Of a stretch of DNA of 34,887 bases, positions 8,690 to 18,542 are shown one piece after another (positions within the stretch are counted from its first letter, which is position 1; the number at the start of each line of letters is the position of its first letter). Made by a program: the position numbers and the translations under genes. The stretch comes from an uncultured Flavobacteriaceae bacterium. GTDB lineage: Bacteria > Bacteroidota > Bacteroidia > Flavobacteriales > Flavobacteriaceae. The notes beneath the pieces were generated by a model. It did not search any database. It saw only the letters and a list, made by a program, of their open reading frames with translations, and was not told the DNA's origin. Location: contig CALLUG010000047.1 of assembly GCA_938011315.1 (NCBI GenBank), positions 1 to 34,887 on the forward strand. Reading direction: 5' to 3'.

Positions 8690-8697
8690 TATTTTTG
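8690..8697 (+). promoter_or_regulatory. -7 element for prfA
   Basis: TATTTTTG matches TAnnTTTG; a TTA at 8669-8671 with an 18-base spacer may serve as a weak -33 box. Transcription would begin near 8703, which rules out the in-frame TTG at 8700 as start and supports the ATG at 8721. Confidence 0.5.
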
Positions 8698-8720
8698 TAT
8701 TGCAATTTTTAAGACTGCAA

Positions 8721-9797
8721 ATGTTAGAAAAGATACAAATAGTAAAGCAACGTTTTGATGAGGTAAGCGATTTAATTATCCAACCGGACATTATTATGGA
8801 TCAAAAACGCTACATAAAACTTAATAAGGAATATAAAGATTTAAAAATAATTGTAGATAAAGGTGTTATTTATAAAAGCCTTAAAGACAATATCACAGAA
8901 GCTGAAGAAATTATTGCCGATGGTTCCGATCCCGAAATGGTTGATATGGCAAAAATGGAAATAGAAGACGCTAAAGTGCAGGTATTCAAGCTAGAAGAAG
9001 ATATTAAGCTTTTGCTTATCCCTAAAGATCCAGAAGATGCCAAAAATATCGTAGTAGAAATACGTGCAGGAACAGGAGGTGATGAAGCTAGCATTTTTGC
9101 AGGGGATTTGTACAGAATGTATTCAAAATACTGTAGTGACAAAGGGTGGCGCGTCGATGTGGTAAGCATGAATGATGGAACATCAGGAGGATTTAAAGAA
9201 ATTATTTTTGAAGTTTCTGGTGAAGATGTGTATGGCACTATGAAGTTTGAAGCAGGAGTACACCGCGTACAGCGTGTCCCACAAACAGAAACACAAGGTC
9301 GCGTGCATACAAGTGCTGCGACAGTAATGGTACTTCCAGAGGCAGAAGAGTTTGATGTAGAGTTAGATATGACCGAAGTGCGTATAGAACGCACAACTTC
9401 TACAGGTCCTGGTGGACAATCTGTAAATACCACCTACTCAGCAATTAAACTACATCACGAACCCACAGGTATGATTGTAAGCTGTCAAGACCAGAAATCG
9501 TCTCACAAAAATCTAGAAAAAGCATTAAAAGTACTACGCTCACGTTTGTATGAACTAGAATTAGCAAAGAAACAAGCAGCCGACTCAGAGAAACGAAAAA
9601 GTATGGTGTCTTCTGGAGATCGAAGCGCAAAAATTAGAACTTATAACTACCCACAAGGTAGAGTTACAGACCACAGAATAGGGCTTACGTTGTACGACTT
9701 GTCTAATATTATTAATGGTGATATTCAAAAAGTAATTGATGAATTAATGCTAGCAGAAAATACAGAAATGCTAAAAGCAAACGACAACGAGATTTAA
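8721..9797 (+). CDS. prfA: Peptide chain release factor 1
   Basis: This 358-residue class I release factor reads UAA/UAG stop codons on the ribosome and triggers hydrolysis of peptidyl-tRNA. The universal GGQ motif is present in [21 protein letters not shown]. The codon-recognition segment [22 protein letters not shown] has P-x-T at the RF1 anticodon-like tripeptide (PQT instead of PAT), in line with RF1 rather than RF2 (SPF). The length equals that of the family. The ATG start is preferred over a TTG seven codons upstream, which overlaps the promoter. pyrF follows after 9 bases, so the two are probably co-transcribed. Cytoplasmic and essential. Confidence 0.96.
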   Translation: MLEKIQIVKQRFDEVSDLIIQPDIIMDQKRYIKLNKEYKDLKIIVDKGVIYKSLKDNITEAEEIIADGSDPEMVDMAKMEIEDAKVQVFKLEEDIKLLLIPKDPEDAKNIVVEIRAGTGGDEASIFAGDLYRMYSKYCSDKGWRVDVVSMNDGTSGGFKEIIFEVSGEDVYGTMKFEAGVHRVQRVPQTETQGRVHTSAATVMVLPEAEEFDVELDMTEVRIERTTSTGPGGQSVNTTYSAIKLHHEPTGMIVSCQDQKSSHKNLEKALKVLRSRLYELELAKKQAADSEKRKSMVSSGDRSAKIRTYNYPQGRVTDHRIGLTLYDLSNIINGDIQKVIDELMLAENTEMLKANDNEI

Positions 9798-9806
9798 TTT
9801 TTAGGT

Positions 9807-10625
9807 ATGACAACAGCCCAGCTCGTAGCTCAAATTAAAAAAAAGCAATCCTTTTTATGCATCGGATTAGACACAGATATAAATAAAATACCAAAACATT
9901 TACTGAAAAGCGATGACCCTATATTTGCCTTCAATAAAGCCATAATAGACGCTACACAGCACTTGTGTGTAGCTTACAAGCCCAACACTGCGTTTTATGA
10001 AGCCCATGGCTTAAAAGGTTGGCAATCTTTGGAAAAAACAATACAATACTTAAATGCCAACTACCCAGAAATCTATACTATTGCAGATGCAAAGCGAGGT
10101 GATATAGGTAATACAAGTAGTATGTATGCTAAAGCTTTTTTTGAAGATTTAGCCTTCGATAGTGTTACCGTAGCACCTTATATGGGTAAAGATTCAGTAG
10201 AACCATTTTTAGCATTTAAAGAAAAACACACTATTTTACTAGCGCTTACGTCTAACCAAGGTGCCTTCGATTTTCAAACAACATATATAGACAAAACACC
10301 TTTGTACGAGCAAGTATTAAAAATATCGAAAACTTGGCGTAATGCAGAAAACCTAATGTACGTTGTAGGGGCAACAAAGACAGAATACCTAAAAACAATA
10401 CGCGAAATTATACCAAACAACTTTTTGTTAGTTCCTGGGGTTGGTACACAAGGTGGTAATTTGCAAGAGGTATGCAAGTATGGCATGAACAGTAAGGTGG
10501 GGCTTTTAATAAATTCCTCTCGAGGTATTATTTACGCCTCAAATACTAATAGCTTTGCAACTGATGCAGCAAAACAAGCTGCGGTATTACAACAGCAAAT
10601 GGAAATTATATTAAAGAATTGCTAA
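9807..10625 (+). CDS. pyrF: Orotidine 5'-phosphate decarboxylase
   Basis: This 272-residue TIM-barrel enzyme catalyses the last step of UMP synthesis, decarboxylation of OMP. The catalytic DxKxxD motif is seen as DAKRGDIG (residues 94-101, with D94, K96 and D99). The N-terminal CIGLDTD and the phosphate-binding VPGVGTQGG near the C-terminus are also intact. The length and the DAKRGDIG form place it in the longer type 2 PyrF subgroup. The ATG lies 9 bases after the prfA stop, and the next gene follows after about 40 bases, suggesting a three-gene transcript. Confidence 0.96.
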   Translation: MTTAQLVAQIKKKQSFLCIGLDTDINKIPKHLLKSDDPIFAFNKAIIDATQHLCVAYKPNTAFYEAHGLKGWQSLEKTIQYLNANYPEIYTIADAKRGDIGNTSSMYAKAFFEDLAFDSVTVAPYMGKDSVEPFLAFKEKHTILLALTSNQGAFDFQTTYIDKTPLYEQVLKISKTWRNAENLMYVVGATKTEYLKTIREIIPNNFLLVPGVGTQGGNLQEVCKYGMNSKVGLLINSSRGIIYASNTNSFATDAAKQAAVLQQQMEIILKNC

Positions 10626-10665
10626 AAAAAATGACCCTCTATTTCGTAATCTCGTAGCATTGTTT

Positions 10666-11469
10666 ATGTCGTCTAAAGACCAATTACAGGGTGTATTAGA
10701 ATTAAAAAATACCCCAAAGCGCATTATCTCTTTAGTGCCTAGTCAAACAGAGTTGTTAGTAGATTTAGGTTTAGAAAAAGCTATTGTTGGGATTACCAAA
10801 TTTTGCGTACATCCACCCCATTTAACAAAAACAAAAACTATTGTTGGTGGCACTAAGCAGGTTAATATTGAAAAAATAAAACAATTACAACCAGATATTA
10901 TTTTATGTAATAAAGAAGAAAATTCTTTAGACATTGTAAAACAGTTACAGCCAATAGCACCGATACACATTAGTGATATTTATACCCTAGAGGATAGTTT
11001 AGCGTTGATACGAGTTTACGGCAAGCTGTTTTTGAAAGAGATTGCTGCTAATATAATTTGCCAAAAAATAAACGATGAACTTGCCAGTTTTAAAAGCTAT
11101 GTGGCTAACAAACCCAAAATACGTGTAGCCTACTTTATTTGGAAAACACCTTGGATGGTAGCAGCAAATAAAACATTTATTCACTATATGTTAGGCATTA
11201 ATAAGTTTTATAATGTTTATGCAGATTTAGAACGCTATCCTGAAATTAATATTGAAGATATGCAACGGCGCAATATAGACACTGTATTACTATCTAGTGA
11301 GCCATTTCCCTTTAACGAAAAGCATAGTAAAATTATCGAAAAGCACCTTAATAGCACAAGTATAATATTGGTTGATGGTGAGTACTTTTCTTGGTACGGA
11401 TCTCGTCTTACACGAGCGTTTAAGTATTTTAAACACTTGCGTGAGGTAACTATTCTAAACCCCGAATAA
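10666..11469 (+). CDS. BtuF-like helical-backbone metal receptor protein
   Basis: About 267 residues. The PKRIISLVPSQTELLVDLGL start, VGITKFCVHP, VGGTKQVNIEKIKQLQPDIILCNKEEN and the later QRRNIDTVLLSSEPFPF blocks are typical of class III periplasmic binding proteins (BtuF/FhuD fold), which bind cobalamin, haem or iron-siderophores for ABC importers. Unlike those, no signal peptide or lipobox precedes the domain, and no permease or ATPase gene is nearby. It may act in the cytoplasm or use an unusual export route. I prefer the ATG at 10666; a TTG two codons earlier is possible, and an in-frame stop lies just upstream at 10654. The ligand cannot be inferred. Confidence 0.8.
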   Translation: MSSKDQLQGVLELKNTPKRIISLVPSQTELLVDLGLEKAIVGITKFCVHPPHLTKTKTIVGGTKQVNIEKIKQLQPDIILCNKEENSLDIVKQLQPIAPIHISDIYTLEDSLALIRVYGKLFLKEIAANIICQKINDELASFKSYVANKPKIRVAYFIWKTPWMVAANKTFIHYMLGINKFYNVYADLERYPEINIEDMQRRNIDTVLLSSEPFPFNEKHSKIIEKHLNSTSIILVDGEYFSWYGSRLTRAFKYFKHLREVTILNPE

Positions 11470-11603
11470 AGCATACTATTGACCTTCATGTAATTATATT
11501 AGCCATTTGCAGAGCGCATAGCTTAGATTTTTTAGAGATTGGCTATTATACCAACTTATTACTAAAATCTTCTTAGGGTTGGTGATTGTAAAAAACGTTT
11601 AAA

Positions 11604-11642
11604 GTAAAAAAGCAGTTATCATTTTGATAACTGCTTTTTTAC
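11604..11642. terminator. Bidirectional terminator between the metal-receptor gene and sodA
   Basis: A 17-bp perfect stem (GTAAAAAAGCAGTTATC and its complement) with loop ATTTT has A/T runs on both sides. It lies 18 bases beyond the sodA stop codon on the minus strand and can end transcription from both directions. Confidence 0.9.
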
Positions 11643-11659
11643 TACTTTGTTACTGTGTT

Positions 11660-12268
11660 TTATTTTGCGTTAGCATATCTTGCTTCTACCTCATTCCAAT
11701 TAATAACATTAAAAAAAGCATTAATATAATCTGGTCGTCTATTTTGGTAGTTTAAGTAATAAGCATGTTCCCAAACATCCAAGCCTAAAATTGGTGTTCC
11801 TCCACAACCTACTCCTGGCATTAAGGGGTTGTCTTGGTTTGGGGTAGAGCAAACCTCTACTTTACCTCCTTTATGTACGCATAGCCATGCCCAACCAGAT
11901 CCAAATCTAGTTGCAGCAGCTTTGCTAAATGCGTCTTTAAAAGCATCCATATCGCCAAAAGCGGCAATAATAGCCTCTTTTAATTCGCCAGATAGACGTC
12001 CTTTGCCCTCAGGATTCATAACACTCCAAAATAAAGAATGATTATAAAACCCACCACCATTATTTCTCACCGCAGCATTAGATAAATCTAAAGATGTCAA
12101 GATATCTTCAATAGATTTTCCTTCCAAATCTGTTCCTGCAATAGCATCATTTAACTTACTGGTATATCCATTGTGATGTTTTGAGTGGTGAATCTCCATT
12201 GTGCGAGTGTCAATATGAGGTTCTAAAGCATCATAAGTATATCCTAATTTTGGTAATTCAAAAGCCAT
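11660..12268 (-). CDS. sodA: Superoxide dismutase, Mn-type
   Basis: This 202-residue Fe/Mn superoxide dismutase converts superoxide to oxygen and peroxide. The four metal ligands are visible: H27 in [10 protein letters not shown]77 in [11 protein letters not shown], and D164 and H168 in [10 protein letters not shown]. The outer-sphere Gln comes from the C-terminal domain (Q145 in PNQDNP) while the N-terminal equivalent position is Gly (GFYNH), the arrangement usual in Mn enzymes; cambialistic use of Fe is possible. No signal peptide, so cytoplasmic. It is a single gene with its own -7 element and a shared terminator. Confidence 0.95.
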   Translation of the reverse strand: MAFELPKLGYTYDALEPHIDTRTMEIHHSKHHNGYTSKLNDAIAGTDLEGKSIEDILTSLDLSNAAVRNNGGGFYNHSLFWSVMNPEGKGRLSGELKEAIIAAFGDMDAFKDAFSKAAATRFGSGWAWLCVHKGGKVEVCSTPNQDNPLMPGVGCGGTPILGLDVWEHAYYLNYQNRRPDYINAFFNVINWNEVEARYANAK

Positions 12269-12304
12269 AATATTTATGTTTAATTGTTAAAACTTATTTT
12301 TATT

Positions 12305-12312
12305 CAAATTTA
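12305..12312 (-). promoter_or_regulatory. -7 element for sodA
   Basis: The minus strand reads TAAATTTG, an exact TAnnTTTG match, 37 bases before the sodA ATG. No TTG at the expected spacing. Confidence 0.45.
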
Positions 12313-12381
12313 CAATAAAGCTTTAAAATTATATTAATAAGTTAACAAAGAATCCTTACTTTGCTGTAAATTTTATTTGTA

Positions 12382-15300
12382 TTGAACACAACATCTTTTA
12401 ATATTTACGATGCTTCTGCAGGAAGTGGAAAGACTTACACCTTGGTAAAAGCATACTTAAAAATTTGTTTTTCTTCAAGCTACAAAGAGCCTTACAAACG
12501 CATTTTAGCAATGACTTTTACTAATAAAGCAGTTGCAGAAATGAAAAATCGAATTTTAGAAACCCTCAAGCAATTTTCGCAAGAAACAATATTAACTTCC
12601 GATGACCCCATGTGTTTGGATTTATGTAACGATTTGGAAATTAGTCGCCAAACCCTTCATTTAAAATCCAAAGCCCTTTTAAGTAGTATTGCGCATAATT
12701 ATGCTGCTTTTGACATTTCTACAATAGATCGATTTACACAAAAACTAATACGAACTTTTGCTTTCGATTTAAAAATACCTATTAACTTTCAAGTAGAACT
12801 AGACACTGATAGTCTTTTAAGGAAGGCTGTAGATAACTTAATTGCTAAAGCTGGAACCAATAAAGCACTAACAACATTGCTCGTAGATTTTGCTATAGAA
12901 AAAGCAGACGATGATAAAAGCTGGGACTTGTCTTTAGATTTTAACAAGATAGCAAAATTACTAGTAAACGAAAATGACACTGCTTATGTTAATGCGTTAA
13001 AGTCTAAAACTTTAGACGACTTTAAAGGTTTAAAAGTCTTATTAAAACAACGTATTATTGCTGTAGAAAACCAAGCTGTTAAAACCGCAAAAACCACGTT
13101 AAGCACAATTAATAACCAAGGGTTACAACACAATGATTTTACTAGGAGTTACTTGCCTAAATACTTTGAAAACTTAGCTGATAAAAAATTCAATGTTACA
13201 TTTGGTCTTACTTGGCAAACAAACCTGCTAGAGGGTAATGCATTATACCCAAAACGAGTTAGTGATGATACAGCTTTAACAATACAAAGCATACAACCAC
13301 AACTAGCCTCAAGTTTTGAAACAACTAGAGCACTTGTGTTTGATTACAAGTTTTTGAAAGCGTTTTACAAAAACATCACGCCATTATCTGTTTTGAACGC
13401 TATTAATAACGAATTAAATAGTATAAAACAAGATACAGACGTGTTGCTGATTTCTGAATTTAACACCCTTATAAGCACTCAAATCAAAGACCAACCTGCA
13501 GCATTTATATACGAGCGAATTGGCGAAAAGTTTAAGCATTATTTTATAGATGAGTTTCAGGATACCTCAGTATTACAATGGGAAAACTTAATTCCACTTT
13601 TGGAAAACTCTTTATCCGAAGAAAAAAATAGCATTACCTTAGTTGGCGATGCAAAACAATCTATATATCGATGGCGTGGGGGTAAAGCAGAACAGTTTAT
13701 AGCTTTATGTGCCGGAAACACTCCTTTTTTTATAAGTCCTGAAAAAAAACAATTACCAATAAACTATAGGAGTTATGCTCAAATAGTAAACTTTAATAAT
13801 ACGTTTTTCAAACACTTGTCTAGTTTTGTTTTTAGTGACCACACTCACAAAACCCTTTATGCAGAGAGCTCACAAGCTATTAAAAAAGAAAATAACGGAT
13901 ACGTAAACATTAGTTTTTTGGATAAGAGTACTGATGATGATATTTATGAACAAACGATATTAAAGACCATTTCTAATTGTATTTCTAATGGTTTTGATTA
14001 TAGCGATATATGTATTCTTGTTAGAAAGAAAAAAGATGGGATTACTATCGCAAACTACTTAACGCAACAGGCAGGTATCCCTATTATATCGTCCGAAACT
14101 TTGCTTATTTCAAATTCTGCCGAAGTTAATTTTATAGTTAACATTCTAAAATTCACACTTAAGCCTAAAGATAATGAGCTTAAAGTATTGTTGCTAAAAT
14201 ACTTAGCAAACCATAAGCTAGACATTGCAGACAAGCATCATTTCTATAGTAAATGTATAACTTTAGATATAGAGGCGTTTTTTGAGCACTTTAAACGTTT
14301 TGACTTTTATTTTAATTATAGCAATATAGCACATATGCCGATTTATGAAGCTGTGGAAACTATAATACAGTCTTTTAATTTAGTAAGCTCGTCTGATGCT
14401 TATGTTCAATTCTTTTTAGATTATGTTTTTGATTATTCACAAAAGCATTTAGTTAGCATATTAGACTTTATTGAAACATTTGAATCTAAAAAAGACAGAC
14501 TTAGTATTGTGTCGCCCGAAGGCAAAAATGCAGTACAAATTATGACAATTCATAAATCGAAAGGCTTAGAGTTTCCTGTAGTTATTTTTCCTTATGCAGA
14601 TTTACCAATTTACTTTGAACGTGAACCCAAAGCGTGGTTTCCTATTGATAAAAATAGCTACCATGGGTTTTCTTACGCATTTTTAGATTATTCTAAGACG
14701 TTTGAAGATTATGGTAATACAGGATTGACTATTTATAAAAAGCGGCAAGCAGAGTTGGAGCTCGACACAATTAATTTACTATACGTAACCTTAACACGAG
14801 CTATTGAGCAACTTTATATTATGACTAAAGCGCCATCAAAAGAAGATGATTTAAAATCGTGTTCAGGGTTATTTGTTAGCTATCTAAAAACTATTGGTGA
14901 GTGGGACTCCCAGAAAGTGTCATTTAGTTTTGGGACTCCCCAAAAAAAATCGAAGACTAAAAAAGGGTCAGATACAGTTATTTCTCAAACCGACTTTATT
15001 TCAACTTCAAAAGAAAGTCATTATATCAAAATTATAACTAATCCCACAAATTTATGGGATCAAAACAGGAAAGAGGCTATAGAAAAGGGTCATTTAATTC
15101 ATGATATTATGTCTAAAATTAAATTTTACACCGATGTAGATAATGTTTTTAGTACCTTATTAAACTCTAACACTATACATACAGAACAGCTTAAAACGCT
15201 AAAGGACACAGTTATCAATATGACAACACATAAATTGTTGAAGCCCTATTTTGCTAACACTAATACAGTGTATAATGAAAAAGAAATTCTTACTAAAAAC

Positions 15301-15501
15301 GGTATGCGCATTCGTCCAGACAGAGTTGTTGTTAATCAAGCCAACGAAGCCGTTATTATAGATTACAAAACAGGATTGGAAAACCCAAAGTATAACGAAC
15401 AGCTGCAAACCTACCAAAATGCTCTTGAGGATATGGGCTTTGTGGTTTTAAAAAAAATACTTGTTTATATAAATAAGGTATTAGATATAAAAGAAGTTTA
15501 A
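12382..15501 (+). CDS. AddA-type UvrD-like helicase with C-terminal nuclease
   Basis: This 1039-residue superfamily 1A helicase fused to a PD-(D/E)XK nuclease is the AddA-like half of a recombination enzyme that processes double-strand breaks. Motifs in order: Walker A ASAGSGKT (11-18), MTFTNKAVAEMK (motif Ia), DEFQDTS (390-396, motif II), LVGDAKQSIYRWRGG (motif III), MTIHKSKGLEFPVV (motif V) and LLYVTLTRAIEQLY (motif VI). The nuclease is at the end: D980, D994 and K996 in RPDR and IIDYKTG. The start appears to be TTG: an in-frame TAA lies at 12367 and there is no ATG before the Walker A. Its likely partner is the AddB-type gene at 18543, with kbl and an ompA-like gene in between. Confidence 0.88.
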   Translation: MNTTSFNIYDASAGSGKTYTLVKAYLKICFSSSYKEPYKRILAMTFTNKAVAEMKNRILETLKQFSQETILTSDDPMCLDLCNDLEISRQTLHLKSKALLSSIAHNYAAFDISTIDRFTQKLIRTFAFDLKIPINFQVELDTDSLLRKAVDNLIAKAGTNKALTTLLVDFAIEKADDDKSWDLSLDFNKIAKLLVNENDTAYVNALKSKTLDDFKGLKVLLKQRIIAVENQAVKTAKTTLSTINNQGLQHNDFTRSYLPKYFENLADKKFNVTFGLTWQTNLLEGNALYPKRVSDDTALTIQSIQPQLASSFETTRALVFDYKFLKAFYKNITPLSVLNAINNELNSIKQDTDVLLISEFNTLISTQIKDQPAAFIYERIGEKFKHYFIDEFQDTSVLQWENLIPLLENSLSEEKNSITLVGDAKQSIYRWRGGKAEQFIALCAGNTPFFISPEKKQLPINYRSYAQIVNFNNTFFKHLSSFVFSDHTHKTLYAESSQAIKKENNGYVNISFLDKSTDDDIYEQTILKTISNCISNGFDYSDICILVRKKKDGITIANYLTQQAGIPIISSETLLISNSAEVNFIVNILKFTLKPKDNELKVLLLKYLANHKLDIADKHHFYSKCITLDIEAFFEHFKRFDFYFNYSNIAHMPIYEAVETIIQSFNLVSSSDAYVQFFLDYVFDYSQKHLVSILDFIETFESKKDRLSIVSPEGKNAVQIMTIHKSKGLEFPVVIFPYADLPIYFEREPKAWFPIDKNSYHGFSYAFLDYSKTFEDYGNTGLTIYKKRQAELELDTINLLYVTLTRAIEQLYIMTKAPSKEDDLKSCSGLFVSYLKTIGEWDSQKVSFSFGTPQKKSKTKKGSDTVISQTDFISTSKESHYIKIITNPTNLWDQNRKEAIEKGHLIHDIMSKIKFYTDVDNVFSTLLNSNTIHTEQLKTLKDTVINMTTHKLLKPYFANTNTVYNEKEILTKNGMRIRPDRVVVNQANEAVIIDYKTGLENPKYNEQLQTYQNALEDMGFVVLKKILVYINKVLDIKEV

Positions 15502-15506
15502 ATTTG
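15499..15506 (+). promoter_or_regulatory. -7 element for kbl
   Basis: TAAATTTG matches TAnnTTTG and overlaps the stop codon of the helicase gene, 14 bases before the kbl ATG. The -33 region is weak. Confidence 0.4.
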
Positions 15507-15520
15507 CAAAAAAATAAATA

Positions 15521-16714
15521 ATGTACGGTAATATAAAACAACACTTACAGGAAGAAATACAAAACATTAAGGATAATGGCTTGTATAAAGAAGAGCGTAT
15601 CATAACCTCAGCCCAAGGAGCAGAAATTACATTAAGCACAGGACAAACAGTATTAAACTTTTGTGCCAACAACTACTTAGGCCTATCAGCACATCCAGAA
15701 GTTGTACAGGCTGCAAAAGATACTATGGATACACATGGTTTTGGGATGTCTTCTGTTAGATTTATTTGTGGCACACAAGACATTCATAAAACACTAGAAG
15801 AAAAAATAGCAACATTTTACGATACAGAAGATACCATTTTATATGCAGCAGCTTTTGATGCTAATGGTGGTGTTTTTGAACCTTTACTAACAGCACAAGA
15901 TGCTATTATTTCAGATTCTTTAAACCACGCTTCAATAATTGATGGAGTTCGTTTATGCAAGGCTACCCGTTACCGTTATCAAAATGGAGACATGGAAGGC
16001 TTAGAAAAACAATTGCAAGACGCTAATGCAAAAGGGGCACGCTTTAAAATTATTGTTACAGATGGTGTGTTTTCTATGGATGGATTAGTTGCCCCGTTAG
16101 ATCACATTTGCGATTTAGCAGACAAATACGATGCTTTAGTTTTAGTGGACGAGTGTCACGCAGCAGGGTTTATTGGCCGTACTGGTCGTGGTACGCTTGA
16201 GGAAAAGAATGTCATGAATCGCGTAGATATTATTACAGGAACCTTAGGTAAAGCACTCGGTGGTGCTATGGGGGGATATACTACAGGCAAAAAAGAAATT
16301 ATCGATTTGTTGCGACAACGTTCTAGACCTTATTTGTTTTCAAACTCTTTAGCTCCAGCTATTGTAGGTGCTTCGATTAAAGTATTTGATTTGCTTAAAA
16401 ACGATACCACGCTAAGAGACCAGTTAGAACAAAACACCAACTATTTTAAAGAAGGAATAAAAAAAGCAGGATTTGATATTGTCGATGGCGACTCCGCAAT
16501 TGTCCCTGTAATGCTTTACGATGCAAAACTTTCTCAAACTATGGCAAATATGCTTTTGGAAGAAGGCATTTATGTTATCGGGTTCTTTTTTCCTGTTGTT
16601 CCTAAAGATAAAGCAAGAATTAGAGTGCAATTATCTGCAGCACATACAAAAGAACATTTAGACAAAGCCATTAGTAGTTTTGTTAATGTTGGAAAACGCT
16701 TAGAGATTATATAA
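15521..16714 (+). CDS. kbl: Glycine C-acetyltransferase (2-amino-3-ketobutyrate CoA ligase)
   Basis: This 397-residue PLP-dependent alpha-oxoamine synthase links 2-amino-3-ketobutyrate plus CoA to glycine plus acetyl-CoA, the second step of threonine breakdown. The PLP lysine is K244 in [24 protein letters not shown] (D210, H213) binds the cofactor, and [10 protein letters not shown] and SMDGLVAPL are family hallmarks. The end, [22 protein letters not shown], matches Kbl better than BioF, and the separate bioF at 21345 supports this. No threonine dehydrogenase gene is in the window. The ATG lies 20 bases after the helicase stop. Confidence 0.92.
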   Translation: MYGNIKQHLQEEIQNIKDNGLYKEERIITSAQGAEITLSTGQTVLNFCANNYLGLSAHPEVVQAAKDTMDTHGFGMSSVRFICGTQDIHKTLEEKIATFYDTEDTILYAAAFDANGGVFEPLLTAQDAIISDSLNHASIIDGVRLCKATRYRYQNGDMEGLEKQLQDANAKGARFKIIVTDGVFSMDGLVAPLDHICDLADKYDALVLVDECHAAGFIGRTGRGTLEEKNVMNRVDIITGTLGKALGGAMGGYTTGKKEIIDLLRQRSRPYLFSNSLAPAIVGASIKVFDLLKNDTTLRDQLEQNTNYFKEGIKKAGFDIVDGDSAIVPVMLYDAKLSQTMANMLLEEGIYVIGFFFPVVPKDKARIRVQLSAAHTKEHLDKAISSFVNVGKRLEII

Positions 16715-17006
16715 TTGCTTAAAAAATAAGCCGGATTAGAAAATACAACTGTTTAAAGTGCATTAAATACGTTTAAAAGCAAGATGCTTGGCGAAAAATA
16801 ATTTTTATATTTTTTCGCAAACATTCTTTTTTATTAGTTTCTAATATGCAATTTAATATTAAGTTTAATTATTACTAACTGACTATCAGTATTTAAAAAA
16901 AATACTTTTGACTAATAATTTGTATAATCGAATAAAATATACTGGTCATTTTAGTCTTTATTTTAACAATTACTAACAAAAAGTTAATATTTTAGTGTAT
17001 TTATCT
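16715..17006. other. Gene-free leader region upstream of the OmpA-family gene
   Basis: AT-rich spacer of about 290 bases. A second -7-like TATCTTTG lies at 17002-17009, overlapping the TTG of the main promoter. I see no further gene or clear terminator for kbl here. Confidence 0.5.
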
Positions 17007-17036
17007 TTGTTAATAAAGTTTAACAACTTACATTTG
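17007..17036 (+). promoter_or_regulatory. Strong Bacteroidota promoter for the OmpA-family gene
   Basis: TTG (17007-17009), an exact 19-base spacer, then TACATTTG (17029-17036) fit the consensus TTG-N19-TAnnTTTG completely. The transcript would start about 27 bases before the ATG, in an A-rich leader. This is the best promoter in the core region and fits a highly expressed outer-membrane protein. Confidence 0.75.
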
Positions 17037-17069
17037 CTACAAATAACAATTAAAAATTAAAATTATAAT

Positions 17070-18476
17070 ATGAAAAATCTTAGCAAACTAGTGCTCGCTT
17101 TGTTTTTAGCATTTAGCTTTAGCACTGCAAATGCACAGGATGAAAACAATCCTTGGTTATTTAGCTTTGGAATTAATGCCGTAGACTTCTTTCCTACTGG
17201 TGAAGATGCTCCATTAGGAGAGTTTTTTGACGAATTTTTTAACGTAACTGACCATTTTAATGTTTTACCATTTTTGTCTACAGTATCTATAAACAGATAT
17301 GTGAAGAACAATTTTTCTGTTGGTATTACAGGATCTGTAAATACAATAGATCAATTTGGAGAAGAAAGAGTTGATGACTTAGTTTACATTGCTGTAGATG
17401 GTATTCTTAAATACAGTTTCAAAAATTTAATAAGTTCAAAAAAATGGGATCCTTACTTAGGTATTGGTGCTGGTTATACTTGGTTAGACCAACCAGATGT
17501 AGGTAACGATGCAACAATAGCAGGGAATGGAAGTTTAAATGGAACTGCTGGTTTTGGATATGCATTCACTGAGCGCTTTGGGATTTTCGTACAAACAACA
17601 TATAAAGAAACTTTTGATGGAAGTAACGTAGATTCACACTTCCAACACTCTCTTGGTCTTACGTTCAAGTTTGGAGGTAAAGATACAGACGGTGATGGTA
17701 TTTATGACCAAAATGATGCTTGTCCAGAAGTTCCTGGTGTAGAAGAATTTAACGGTTGTCCAGACTCTGATAGTGATGGTATTGAAGATTCAAAAGACTC
17801 TTGTCCAAACGTAGCTGGTACTGCTGAGTTTAATGGCTGTCCAGATTCAGATGGCGATGGTGTAGCAGATAAAGATGATAACTGTCCAAACGTTGCTGGA
17901 TTAAAATCATTAAGTGGTTGTCCAGATGCAGACGGCGATGGTGTAGCAGATGCTAGCGATAACTGTCCAAATGAAGCTGGTCCTTCTGGAAACAGCGGAT
18001 GCCCTTGGCCAGATACTGACGGTGATGGTGTTTTAGATAAAGACGATCAATGTCCAAATGAAGCTGGTGTTGTAGCAAATAATGGTTGCCCTGAAGTTGT
18101 TGCTGTTGTAACCCCTACCAAAGAGGTTCAAAACAGATTAACAGAGTATGCTAAGACAATTAACTTTAATACAAGTAAATCATCTTTTAAAAACGATGCA
18201 TACCCAACATTGCAAGCTATTACTGCTATTTTAAAAGAATACCCTCAAGCTAACTTTAGAGTAGAAGGACATACAGATAGTTCAGGAAGTGAAGCTTCTA
18301 ACCAAAGATTATCTGACTCTAGAGCACAAGCTGTAGTAGATTACTTAGTAACAAATGGCGTTAGTCGTGCAAGATTAACTGCAAGAGGTTACGGAGAAAG
18401 CGCTCCTATCGCTCCAAATAATACTAGAGCTGGTAGAGCTGCTAACAGACGTGTAGATGTAAAATTAGTTAACTAA
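17070..18476 (+). CDS. OmpA-family outer-membrane protein with TSP3 repeats
   Basis: This 468-residue protein starts with a signal peptide ending near TANAQ (residue 23), then an N-terminal region of about 180 residues reading as an eight-stranded beta-barrel ([38 protein letters not shown]). About five thrombospondin type 3 repeats follow ([19 protein letters not shown] and similar, residues ~210-340). The C-terminal OmpA domain ([52 protein letters not shown]) binds peptidoglycan. It anchors the outer membrane to the wall, with Ca2+-binding repeats as spacer. It has its own strong promoter and a strong terminator, so it is an independent unit placed between the addA-like and addB-like genes. 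Confidence 0.93.
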   Translation: MKNLSKLVLALFLAFSFSTANAQDENNPWLFSFGINAVDFFPTGEDAPLGEFFDEFFNVTDHFNVLPFLSTVSINRYVKNNFSVGITGSVNTIDQFGEERVDDLVYIAVDGILKYSFKNLISSKKWDPYLGIGAGYTWLDQPDVGNDATIAGNGSLNGTAGFGYAFTERFGIFVQTTYKETFDGSNVDSHFQHSLGLTFKFGGKDTDGDGIYDQNDACPEVPGVEEFNGCPDSDSDGIEDSKDSCPNVAGTAEFNGCPDSDGDGVADKDDNCPNVAGLKSLSGCPDADGDGVADASDNCPNEAGPSGNSGCPWPDTDGDGVLDKDDQCPNEAGVVANNGCPEVVAVVTPTKEVQNRLTEYAKTINFNTSKSSFKNDAYPTLQAITAILKEYPQANFRVEGHTDSSGSEASNQRLSDSRAQAVVDYLVTNGVSRARLTARGYGESAPIAPNNTRAGRAANRRVDVKLVN

Positions 18477-18492
18477 TTTAAAACAACATAAT

Positions 18493-18536
18493 AATATAAA
18501 AAAACGCCTCGATATTTCGAGGCGTTTTTTTATATT
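18493..18536 (+). terminator. Rho-independent terminator after the OmpA-family gene
   Basis: A 20-bp perfect stem around ACGCCTCGA/TCGAGGCGT with loop TATT and seven T on the descending arm begins 17 bases after the stop codon and ends 6 bases before the next start. Confidence 0.92.
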
Positions 18537-18542
18537 TATAAA

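Noticed and set aside
8700-8720. TTG start seven codons upstream of prfA
   Set aside because: It lies on the expected transcription start behind the -7 box, and RF1 proteins begin at the ATG position.
11549-11575. TTA followed by TACCAACTTATTACTAAAAT, similar to the MITE ends
   Set aside because: Only one end is visible and the match is partial; a decayed solo end is possible but not supported enough to list.
17002-17009. Second -7-like box TATCTTTG before the OmpA-family gene
   Set aside because: It has only TTA as a poor -33 box, and it contains the TTG of the much better promoter 17007-17036.
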